Notes under the pieces: model-generated
Told to the model about the DNA's origin: nothing
The model's input: only the letters and a program-made list of their open reading frames with translations
The model's database searches: none
Assembly: GCA_022885665.1 (NCBI GenBank)
Contig: JAGQDJ010000072.1
Span: 186,001-250,000 of the forward strand
Origin: Triops longicaudatus
Lineage: Eukaryota > Arthropoda > Branchiopoda > Notostraca > Triopsidae
Direction of reading: 5' to 3'
DNA length: 64,000 nt
Shown here: piece after piece, positions 9,501-21,090 of the stretch
Numbering within the stretch: the first letter of the stretch is position 1
Layout of the letters: each line of letters starts with the position of its first letter
Made by a program: the position numbers and the translations under genes

Positions 9501-12500
9501 CTATGACATAAAGCAACGTCTAATGAGCCTATATATACTCGTGCTTTTTGGTTTCAAAATTTAGTTGGCGTAAAACGAAATACCTGTAATTTTCGTTCAA
9601 ATTTAACCTTGTTTTTAAATTCTTGCTTTTTCTTTTAGGTACGTTTTTGGATTTTGGAACTTTTTTGCAAAGTGGTACTAGCTCTGTGTTGTGATACTTC
9701 CTATCGTTACAGTTACCGAAGCCTTTGAAAAGAAAAACTAGTGAAAAAGGGATTGGATGACATTTTGAAAAATTTAACTTGACAATCAAGTGATCATCCT
9801 CTGAGTGGCGGACTACGGTTTACGGATAGCCATTCGCTCCTCTCATCAGTACTCTTCTTAAGAGCAACGTGAAGGAGGACAAGGAAAGAGAATCGAATAA
9901 TAATTCAATGGTGACTGGCGTTATATACTGAGTTCTCTTGGCCGAAACTGCGAACTATTTTGCGCGGGTGTCCTTTCGAAATTTTATGTTGAATTGCAGT
10001 GAACTGTTTACAGAAACCTTTTGATTATGAGTGAACCAGTTCGGAACATTCTGAGGAAACCTTGATTAAAGGTATGTACACCAAGAATTCTTAATACGAA
10101 TATTTTAACTGTGTTGTATCAATAGAAGTTTTACTAATTTAATGTTTAAATAAATCTTCATATTTTAAATCTTCATATTTATTAAAATTCTAATATTTTT
10201 GGTCTTATTTTGTGTTTAATTTTTGTTATAATTATCAATTTTTTGCGGACATCTGCACTATAAAGTGTTATTTATCTTCTTGAAGTTTCATGTTAAGAAT
10301 GCCAACGAATTAGTAAAAGGCAAAAACGTAGAAACTTTTGCGGGAAAAGTATTTAGTTTAGTCGCAGATAAACAAAAATTGAAACGCTACGTACAGTGTC
10401 GTTTCAATTAACAATAAAGGATACGTTGGCTTGTTTACGCGTGTTTGCAAATAGGAGCTCATTATGGTCGAGCAGTTCTAAAAATGTCGCTGGAAGCAAT
10501 AATACAGTATATGACTTCATAACAATGTATACGACCAGGCAAAGAAAAAGAAACTCTACCTCGTGTATACAACCGTTATGGTACAACTAAGCTAGGGCCA
10601 TTTCGGTGCGCAAGGCTAATGTTAACTTTGTGTTTACTGCGGTTTCAAGCAGAAATTCCGCAAAGCCCATAATGCAGTAAAATTTCGCTATAACGTCGCC
10701 TGGCTCTAAAAAAGGTCGGACGAATGTACTTTTTTCTGCCAGACGCTCTTACAAATGTGTAGCAAAAAAGGTGTGAACGTAACGAATCGTATAACGTATA
10801 TTTTCTGTAGAAACCTTCGCCTATCTTGAAGTAATACGAAAGTGTTTACGGCCGTTTGCTAGTACAGTGTACACCAGATCAGGGCCAAGTCATCGTTAAG
10901 CGGGGTCAAGTCGCGGAAATTCTTTGAACTGACTTGAACCCATAAGAACAGTGGTCTTTTAAAGCCTAGTCGACACCTTATCTGTGCACGGCTTAACCGC
11001 TCATGCTTAGGAAAAAAGCTGTTTTATTTATGATAAATTGACACGAATTCGAAATTAGATGCAAAATATTAAACAAAATTAGAAAAAGTATTTTTTTTTA
11101 AATCGAAATTAATAAGTGCGTAAATAATTTTTGCAACCGACAAAAACATATTGTTTAAGAACTTTGTGTTAAATACTATATCAGTCTATAAAAACGTTCG
11201 TTTTCACATTTCATCGAACAAGAAATGATTTCGAAATATTCACTATTAGGAAATGCAGGCTGTAATTATTTTTTGCAACCAAATTTTCTTTCTATATGTG
11301 ATGTCTGTTTCAGTTTAAGCGCATTTTGTGGACAGTGTCTTTGTAAAGAGATAATGAATAAAGGAGTCTTTTGTTGTAGCTGTCGTTCGGAGGAAAAAGA
11401 AACTTTCTATAGCAATTCCAGGAGTGCAGTACCTCGTACAACGCATGTGGAGTTACTCTTCCGTAAATAATATGCATTTTTGCAGTGTATTTTCACGTGT
11501 TTTGCCTTGGGAGAACATATGATTGAACTCAAGTTTTGACACTAACAATGGAGCTACAACCGTGATTATATCTATGTTTACCCGAAGTAATAGAACGTAC
11601 AGGGGACTGCCATAGGTGAAAAGAACCGTTTTTAATAAACCTGTAAATGAACATTCCATTAAAGGAGTCTTTAGAATCGCAAAACATTTTCGCACAACTA
11701 GATCTGAATATCGTTGCAGTTTTTGCCACTGTGTCATGAAAGGAACTTTGTGGTGTCCGAACCCAATTGTCAATTTGTGATAGCTCGCAGTTTATGCTAA
11801 AGTGACTTAAGCGACCTATTGTGTAGCAATTAAATTTACGCGTGTTGAAGTTGGTTTCCTGGTGAGGTGCGCTCATAGAAGCGATACAAAAACGAAACAG
11901 TATCTGATTCAGTTTCATTGTAATTACCATTTCGAGGGGACTGTAAGAGAGGAATGTTTGAAGTACTCTAATGTATGGTTCTAGTGTTACATTCACGTCA
12001 CTAGTTCCTCAGAGAAAGACTCGACAGCCAACTGGTAGGAAGAGGGAAATTCTATAACTGTGAATAATTCTCCGAGGAATATCCGGAACGAATTTTTGGA
12101 TATTTTCTATTTCTTACAATTGGACATTTGGTATAAATATAGAAAAAAATGGTCATGTTCAACACGTTGTTACGGTTTTTAATTCAGAAATTCACATTGT
12201 TTAAACGTAATCACTTTAGGCAATGACATAATGAGTGCATTAACTGATGTACAGTGGAAATCAGCGAAAGTTTAAACTTTGAACGAAGCGTTGAACAGAT
12301 ATTGTGTAACTTGATAGAAAAAAATTGGGAATTAAATTACCTTGCAATTTAGGAAATTATTTTGTTATTTTGTATTTTCCGTGGAAAAGGTTACCAACGA
12401 AAATAGTTTCGATTTTTTGTGGTCTAGTTACATTGTCTGAAAAATTATTATGGAGCATTTAATTTAACGTGGGCGGATCGATATTTTTCAGATTAAATGG

Positions 12501-15500
12501 GCTCCTGTTCTATATCTACCCGAATTTCTTTCTTCTTTGTACTTGTCAAAGGCGTTTTGCAGAACGAGGAAAAGTTGCACTTGAAACAAAACCTCATGTC
12601 GTAATTTCCTAATGAAAATGTAATAAATGGTCCAGAAAGTCGCTCTCGCTTTTCCGTTGCAAAACTTTTACATTAACAAGCTAAATGCACCGAATTGCCT
12701 ATCACCAGTCTAAAATTCAAGTCAAGGAGTTTTGCACATGTCCACGGAAATAATAAAGAAGATTGTCCTGTTATGTTTTACCCTTTTGTTCTAGGACATA
12801 TTGTTTCAACCTTTCAGCCGTGCTGATACAACACAGAAAATATGACTTGAACCTGCTAGCGGGCTGAATTTGACTTTTATCCTACCCATAACGGATAATT
12901 GTCTCTTGTTTACGTACCCAGACATGTGTGTACGAAAAAAACGCAGAAAGAAGTTTTGGGAGGAGGCAAGCTTCCATGTTCTGTAATATATGTTTGCCTG
13001 TTCTCTTTTTTACTTTTTCCCTTTCATTGAACGTCAGAAGCAAGCGAAGCAGTTTCTGTGTCTCTGCTTTCGTCTTAGCAACAGAGATGTTATTTTTCGA
13101 AATTTATTTCTCCACCAGATCCTTCAAACGCCATTTTCCCCGAATGAGCTTATATGACAATCTTTAACCTAACTTTTCTCTTTCGAAAATGGCACCACTG
13201 GTTGTAATTGCTTTATTCCAGCTAAAGAAAATCCCTTTTCCGACGACTCTATACCTCAATTTTCGTTAAGTAAACCTAAGACTTAAGGTGTACTTATAAG
13301 ACGAAATTTTTAGCACAACTAGTCATGCTTAATTACCTTCCATCTAGGATTTATCTTGCGTCATGCAAGCTCACCTTTAGTAGCAAAAAGTGAAGTAATA
13401 CACTTTGCCTTCATTTTCGATGAATATCTATATGCACGGGCTACAAGATTTTCACCAGTGGACGCATATATTTTCGTTTCCTCATATTTGCCGAATAAAA
13501 TGATGTATGCCGTAAATCAAACTTAAGTCATCCGTAAAAAAAAACAAAAAAAGAAAAAAAAAACAAGCGTTGTGAGTTAAAAACAAATGTACCCCCTAAA
13601 TTTTGTGCGAGGTTTTACGTAGTAAAGTTCTATTGTAACCTAATTATAGATAATTTTCTTACTTGTAAGGCAGGTAAAATTCAGCTTGGTGAATTTCACT
13701 TCGAGAACTTGGATGAACTCCCGTGTAGCTAAAGTGAGCCCGAGGGGTAGTTAACAAGTCGTAAAGTTGACAAGGGCGTCTGACAGTGTTTAGTTTGGGA
13801 AATCTGCTAGAAACTCCAGTACAGCATGCTAATAGGTAGTGGTAGAAAAGTAGTGCTGTACTTTTAGCTGCTGCAATTTCACGTAGAGCACCTGGATTGA
13901 CATTACCATTGTAAAGTGAGCTCATTTCCGTGAGCGAGGTTGATAAAACTTGGAACCGTAAACGTAAGATAAATAGCTGCACGGAGTTTGGTTTAACTCG
14001 CAACCGTTTCACTTGATTTAAGTCAGAAAGTTTTTTTTCGTAATTTTTAAACTAGTCTGCGCATGTCCTCGTAAACGTTTGTATCATCAGACTCAATTTT
14101 AGAAAGAAAATTTAACTTTGGAAATGTGGATATGAACATTTTTCAAACTTTTACGTGGTAGAACGTTGCGAGGGGGAAACGTACATTGAAATTGAGTTTA
14201 TCTCCCCCTACACTCATGTTTGCTCACTTGGCTTCCTTTAGTAGGAATCAGTCGTAAAAACTGGGAAAATAGATCCTGAATTTCTCTATTGGCTTTTACC
14301 TCCGAAAACTCGTAAAAGTTTGAAATGTAGTAGAAACACTGTTATCCACCTTGAGACCTTATTTGGATAATCCGAAGGCTGGTTAATCCGAATAAAACTG
14401 CATAAAACTACATAAAACTAAAAATGCAGAAAACTGAAATCAGAGGGGAAAATAACGAATATACTTAGGTCCTTAAATTGTAACTTTTTATCGAAGCGAA
14501 GGTATTGCGTTTGTCAGTTTTCGTGTACTTGCAACAAAGCCGACTTTCGGAAATAATTTGCCGAAATATTTACCGTGTAAGCAATTTCGATAGTGTCAGC
14601 TCAATTCATATTTTCAGTCAATTCGATTTGGAAAATAATTAAAAATTTGGGTCAAGTTAACTAGCATTTCCTCTAATAATTTTCATTTCCCAATAAGTTT
14701 CTTCGTATTTAAATGACCGAAATCCGGTACTTCATAGTTTTCTGCATTGCATAGAAAATGCTTCAAAATGCTGACAGAAATTTCTCACTGTTGACATATT
14801 TTTGTAGGGCTTAAAGAAACCGCCTTTTTCCTGTTTTTGTTGGGTGTCTCGGTTTCTGAGGAGCCTGACAATCGTTCCATTCTTTTCATGCGTCCTCTAA
14901 TTCGAAAGGTTTTTATTTGCTTTGGTTCTGTGTGGAAAGAATAACAGGAATGGGGGGTAAGTCCTATAGAGTTGTGGTGGAAGGAGCCAAATGGGGCGAA
15001 GGATCTTGAAGGGGGGTGGGTTACTGTTGAAGACTGCAGAGAATGACGCGAGTGAGCAGTAGAGCAGTTACTTGATACGATAAAAAGAAAAGAGTAGATA
15101 AAAAATATGTTTCTTTATTTTTACGCGTGGTTTTCTGCGTCTCTTTTTTCACTTTGGCCCCCGTTTGCCATGCCGTTACCATGGACGCCTAATCCGTTGG
15201 CAAGGCTGTGATTTGGCCGACGTACCTAACGATTTGGAAACAATATTTTCGGTTCAGTTTTTCAACTACTTGGACTTCTTGCTGTGAATGAATTTGAAGC
15301 TTGTTGAAAGATATTTCCAGCCTTTTTTCCCTTTTCCGGACGCTCTTTCTGACTGGGTAGGCGGGGCAATTTTTATAAGAAGCTGGGAAGCATGTTGCCC
15401 CGAAAGATTTAAAAACATAAACAAAGCCTTTTCTTATGACGCCTGTACTCCAGAATTGGAAGAAGCGCTTGCTTGAAAAAAGATATGATTGCGCGTTGTC

Positions 15501-16297
15501 TGATTTTTTCTAAATTCTTTTTCTAATGCTTTGTTTGTTATGTGCTAACAATTATTCCAGATGACTTTCATTCCAATAGACAAAAAAATAATAATAAAGA
15601 AGTAGGATGTTACGAATTCAAAGTAAGGATAATAGTATTGTGCAACAAACCTATTGATCCATGGATGAATTGAAGGGGAAAAAGTGTCCGCAAGGCTTTC
15701 TCATTAGGCAGAAATATTTCAAGGAGCTTGGTAATTGAAAAGGCAATATTTGAAATTATTTCAGTCCGAGCGTTATCACGTTACAGAGAACGTTGAGAAG
15801 CGCACCCAAACCGTTTTGAGGCCCAATTTGGCGAAAGAAGATTTAAAGATCAAGTCGTGCGAGACAACCCTGGGGACTTGATTTGCATGTGGAAAAATTC
15901 CAAGTCTTTCAGGGCAAGGAGTCAGTGGACACGTCCGTGTCATTTACCAAGGCGGCGTCTTGTCTTGGGAAATCTACAAGAATTAAATAAGAACTATTGA
16001 AATACAAAGTGTGCTTATGGAGTAGAAAAAATGCAGACGTCTGTCATAAAACCTTTAGAATATTGGATATAGCCGGAAGAGTAGGCTTCAAAGTATTCCA
16101 TTGACCTAATAGTGCTGCGCCGTCTTGTAGCATTTGAGTGTGTGGGGCTGATTTATCGAGTTTGTCAGTTTAAAGCTTAAAGTAAAGTCTACTTCTGTGC
16201 ATTTCTACTTTTTAAAGGAGAGGTACTTGAAATACGAGTCAAAATATTCACAAAATTCTTAAAAATGAATTATTTTTTAAATTTAAATTTATTTATG
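6567..16297. other. Long gene-poor AT-rich stretch
   Basis: No exon chain with agreeing phases and no recognisable protein was found. The patch at 7908-8329 is more GC-rich and open on both strands (see findings). A homopolymer-rich A tract lies at about 13537-13564. TAATCCGAA words recur at 14367-14394, like those in the ORC1/PPWD1 promoter. The minus-strand open frame of 155 codons at 11529-11996 has no family resemblance. If the dpr gene at 30.7 kb has distant non-coding first exons, some of this could be its 5' intron; I cannot tell. Confidence 0.45.
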
Positions 16298-16408
16298 CTT
16301 TTTATTTAGTTTATTTATATCTTTTATTTAGTTTATTTATATATTTTATTGAGTTTATTTATATATTTTATTTAGTATATTTATATATTTTATTTGCTTT
16401 ATTTATTT
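16298..16408. repeat. 22-bp minisatellite, about five units
   Basis: Five tandem units of roughly TTTTATTTAGTTTATTTATA begin at 16298, 16321, 16343, 16365 and 16387. The first unit is 23 bp and the others 22 bp, with a few substitutions per unit. It is purely A/T plus a single G or C per unit. No coding potential. Confidence 0.85.
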
Positions 16409-19400
16409 AAATGTTTGTTAGAATTTGTTGGAAATTTAGGAGTGAGAAAATGTACGTTAAAGAGTCTGCTTTAATAATACATAACTCGGTTCACTTAACA
16501 GTAGGAAGCTTTTCACACATTCGCAAAAGGTTAAATAAGGAGGTAAAAAAGTTGTGACGTATATGACATTTATTTCTCGCGGAATTGCCAGGAAATTTCC
16601 GCAACGTTTCCAAGAGGAACGAGGACACTTTTAAGGCTACGTCGTACAAAGCTTTGTTTAAATGGTTGGGAGCGAGGCACATATACTAGCAACTTAGTTC
16701 AAGTTTCTCTTGTCAGCTTTTTATGAATGAGTTTCCATCATCCGTCTGTTGGCCATAACTCGGCGTTGACGTCGTCAATTTGGCCATTGTCTTGGAAAGG
16801 GCGCAGCTGTAAACGAAAGAGATAGACCAAAGATGAAGATACACTGCTGATTGGCTTGCAGCTAACTGTTAACAACGACGACCGCATTTCTACATCCGAT
16901 GACATCAACGCCCACGACCTACATCGACGGGTTGTTCTCAGTAGAATTACAATCTTAGGCCAAGCTATGTGCAGTAACTCAATTGGTAATAGAGCCATTT
17001 TCTAGCCGGTACTAGGTTATCCTACAGTAGTAGTGTTATTGGTGTAAGACGTTGTATGTTCATGAAATTCAAAGGACGCGTACACCTTCCCAGGACTTGA
17101 TCCGTTCTCAAAAGCGTTTTTGTTGAGTGAGTTTTGGTTATTTCATGACTGGACATCTGTTCTGGTAATGTTTTTATTACCAGGTTATTACTGTTGTGAA
17201 ATAGATTTTTGCCCTTTTGAGGACAGCGTGGGCAAGTTTTTGAGTCCGTTTTTCAGACTTTAGGAAAACTTGCATTCCGTATTCCACGAATCTTGGGCTG
17301 TTGAGCACGGCATAAATTACGTGCACGAAACATGGGTCTACATTGATCTCTGATTGATCCACTCCAGAAAGGCCCCCAACATTGATTCGAGACGCCAGTC
17401 CATAAATTTCTGCTGAACAAGCTTGCAAAAATCGTCTGATCTTGTCAAGGAATACGGGAACACAAGCTTGTGAAAAACAATTTGTCTTCATAGTTTTGCC
17501 TAGTATAAAACGAGGCCGGGGGAGAGATTCACTCCTGACAGGAAGCTTTACTTGTCTGTTTTGATGATCCTAAAGTAAAAAATTTTTCCAGGCTATCTTA
17601 TGCAAGCCGATCCAATATGCATAGAAAAATTGCGAGAGAAAAAAAAAGAAACGAAAAAAAGGAGAGGCGATATTGTTCAAGCTGCTCACGTAAGATCTTG
17701 AAAACCTTATAGACTAGGCGAGAAAAAAGTGTGAGATTCCCTTTCCGAAAAACAACGTTCACACATTAAGTACAAATTGTCGTCGAAGATTGGGAGCATC
17801 TTTTTATTTTTTATTTTTTTTTTCGTGCTGTTTTTTCTTCTTTGTGTCTCCTATTGGACTAGCTACTAATTGTGCAAGATTAGAATTGTCCCAAATTAAT
17901 CTCGTAGACCCTCGGTGAGCCCCACGCCCACATTGGTGTCAGCGATTCATTTCCTCGGTGGAAAACCGAGAGATCTTTTCCTTTTCTGTGGCATGTGTGG
18001 TTTGGTGGATAGGAGTTTTGATGAATGTAATGGTATCGAGTAGGTTTCGTTGGATCGTAGGCTGTCAGAGAGAAAACTTTGACTATGATGGAGTCTTGTG
18101 TTTCTATGACGCCCTCAATTGTATTTTCCTTTGGCTCATGAGCCATTTTTGCGCTTTTATCTAAATGTAAAAGGGAACTTAGGTAGGTCTAGACACGGAA
18201 GTGGAGTATGGCTCATCGCTTTTTGCAGGTTTTTCTTTACCGTCGCTTTTTCGGAATAAAGAGGGTTGGCGTGTAGGCTTTAGCTACAAAAGAGCAACGA
18301 AAAAAAAGACAGCGCACGTAGATATATGTGATATGAATAGGAGCCCGTAGACTTGTTTATATAACTCTCCAATGGTGGTAATCGTCACAGCTGGAAACTG
18401 AGCTTATTTGGTGAACGAACATAAAATAAATAAGAATTAAAATAATAAAGAATTTAATGCATCAAAAGGACAAAAAATTATTGGTGCGTGCAGTGAACAA
18501 ATGTTTGGTTTAGTTATTGTTATAATAAGTGCTTAATGAAACCTTTTATAAGTTAAAAAAGGCCTTTAATTAATTCTGAAATAGTTTCATAATCTTAAGG
18601 TCATTTCCCCAAACCTAACACTATACCTAAACCCTAATCACCTAAGCTCTTTTTGCCTAATTGGTTACACGTTATGCCACTTATCCTATTTGTCGAGCTC
18701 TTACGCGGGATCGTGTTTCTTTTTCAGGAGATCACGTAAAGTTGACGTAATTTTTAGGAAGAATTACATATATATTCTAAAAATAAAAATAATTATAGTT
18801 TTAAGTTTAATAGCAAGGAGAAGGGAGTTTTAAGTTCTTATTTAGTATTATCAACGTTAAGGATGATCTCAGGCAGAGGACTAAGATATTTCAATTTACT
18901 GTATTTGACATTTTATCTATAGTACTCATTGTGCAAAAAAATACAGATAAATAATAGTAATAAAAATAAGTTTTGAACTTTGTTATTTATGTTGTGCAAC
19001 GTACTGCAATTTATTGGTAGCTTGTAAGACTTGGCTCTTTTGTATGCTAGATATATTGATTGCATGCAGCTCTGTCTTATCAGTATTCTTGCGGTAAAAA
19101 ATTGAAGTTATACCAGTCGTTGTGTCAATATTACTGCAGCTTTGCGTGTTAGCCAAGGGCAATCAAACCGAAAGCATGTTTTTCTTTAAGATGCAGTGGC
19201 CTGTTTTGTACGTTACAGAAGCTGTAGATTTACTCTGCAAATCAACAAACCCTCTGAGTTCCTTTTACGACTATTATTTGCAGAAGTCTCCAGTAAGGCA
19301 CACCGCTAAGAATCTTTCATAGTTTCGAGTGTTATGGTAGTCTACGTGAAAATTTTTGCTAACCTTACAACGCGCGGTTTCCAGAATAAACGGATAATTT

Positions 19401-20490
19401 GACATAAAATCCGATTAGGATCCAGTTTACAAGGTACTTTTTTAAGGAAATATGCTGAGATCTTTTTCCGCACAAGATATAAGCTAAGCTTTGAATCGCA
19501 AGCAAATGTGGAATACTCAAAGCGAAGCTGTTTTCGTCTGTTGCAATATATTTTCCAAGTTTCCTGGAAAACAAAATAATAATAAAAAAATTGTGCATGG
19601 CGGCAATATTGTCTACTGGAGACCATATTGGAGAGTTCACTGAATTCCGATAATCCCGTAATCCAGCCAATACGCGTAGATTTACGAGGACCGAATTTCG
19701 TATGCAAAATAAAATACCGACACTTTACAAGAGTTAGGGAAATACCCTGTTGTCAAAGCCTTCACCATAACACGTAAAAAAATCTCTGTTCGCTTTCGTT
19801 ACAACGTTCTATATAACTTAAAAGGTCGTCGGTACACAGACTGTTTTGTTTACAGACATTTCTTTTATTTTTTGTGCAATATCTTTTCAAATGCGTGTTT
19901 ATTTCCCGTAAGTTTATAACGTCAACAATCGTGGCAAAAAGCGCTTTTAATAAAGTTAAGAACCAGTGTTATGAGCTATATTTCAATCTAGGCATACAGA
20001 TAATGGAGTTTAAAAAACATATAATCAAAATAGGACTGTTATGAGCTTTGGCTGGAAGAAAACGAAGAAAGCGAATTATTGCAGACTGAGACCCAAAGAA
20101 TAAAGCTTAAGAATTCTCGGCCTTTAATTTAACGAATAATAAAAAAAACGGTCAGGATCGATTTCTCTCGGCTTTTGAACTCGAGCTCGAGTCCAAACGG
20201 GAGCAAAAGCGCGTTCGTTTTCTGCGATTTGGGGAGCTGTAAAGACGTTGACAAAGAGGATTGGGACCAGAACTCCACGTTGCTCTAGGCTTGTATAAGC
20301 AAGCTCATTTGCTCTAACCTGCCCCGTGAGGGTTTTGTTCGGAGCCCACAATTTCCGCCACAGAGAGGCCACCAGGAAACAAAACTACAAGCTTCACAAT
20401 TGTGGCCTTTTCTTGAAAAGTGCTACCGGTACTGTCGAGAGTGGAGACCCATTTCCCACGTTCGCTCGAATAATTGCTAGAAAAGAAGAG
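16409..20490. other. No supported gene; AT-rich
   Basis: Nothing with conserved exon structure is visible. A minus-strand open frame of 104 codons at 17177-17491 has balanced composition but no recognisable domain. A cluster of five CCTAA words lies at 18614-18660. Confidence 0.4.
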
Positions 20491-20527
20491 TTTTTTTTTT
20501 TTTATTTTATTTTTTTTTTTTTTTTTT
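20491..20527. repeat. T-rich homopolymer tract
   Basis: 37 bp of T interrupted by two A residues. On the minus strand it looks like a poly(A) tail following a GC-richer segment (GGCCGCCCGGTTC), as a retroposed sequence would, but no parent gene or flanking duplication is recognised. Confidence 0.8.
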
Positions 20528-21056
20528 GAACCGGGCGGCCAGTTTATGTCAGAAAAGCTCTGGCCCCCTTCGGGAACATCTAACAAGGCATTTCATCGAG
20601 CACCGCCCACTTAACCTGCCTTTCCATCACACAGAGCCTGCATTAGCTCAAGACACGCCCGTTTTCTACCAAATGTGCCACTGGGTTTGACGTCTGGGGA
20701 ATCTTCGCATTTCTTTTTTTGTGTGCGAGAATTCCAATAATGGATATGCTTGGGTATCGCTGTATCCCTTCTCAAATGGAACTTGGGGAGTACATGTGAG
20801 CCAAAGTTTTGAAAAGACGAGAAAGAACTCCTGAAGAAATTCTTGGCAGTGATGCAAAACTTTATGACTGAAAGGTTTTATGTCGACTGAATCAATTTCT
20901 TAAAGCAAATTGCATTTTTGCGGTGGTTTTCGACAGTGTTTTGAGTGCCACATGGAGCTTGACCGTAAACCCGCCTCCTGGTGCCAGACGAAATGTATTT
21001 CTTCCGTTTCCCGATAGAATTGTTTGGCGAATTTGCGCACATTTCTTCTTGAAGTA

Positions 21057-21058
<2 letters not shown>

Positions 21059-21089
<31 letters not shown>
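21059..21089. repeat. Poly(A) tract, 31 bp
   Basis: An uninterrupted run of 31 A on the plus strand, 531 bp after the T tract that ends at 20527, in the opposite orientation. It could be the tail of a retroposed sequence; no target-site duplication is visible. Confidence 0.9.

Positions 21090-21090
<1 letters not shown>

Noticed and set aside
11225..11470. Cysteine-rich frame (CDVCF...CGQCLCK...CCSC) resembling a RING finger.
   Set aside because: No histidine at the required spacing and no splice context; it does not fit any RING pattern.
11529..11996. Minus-strand open frame of 155 codons, the longest unexplained one in the window.
   Set aside because: No recognisable domain, no signal peptide, no splice-linked neighbour exon. 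A frame of this length is not improbable by chance in 64 kb on two strands.
17177..17491. Minus-strand 104-codon frame with balanced composition.
   Set aside because: No family motif recognised and no exon partner; kept only as a note.
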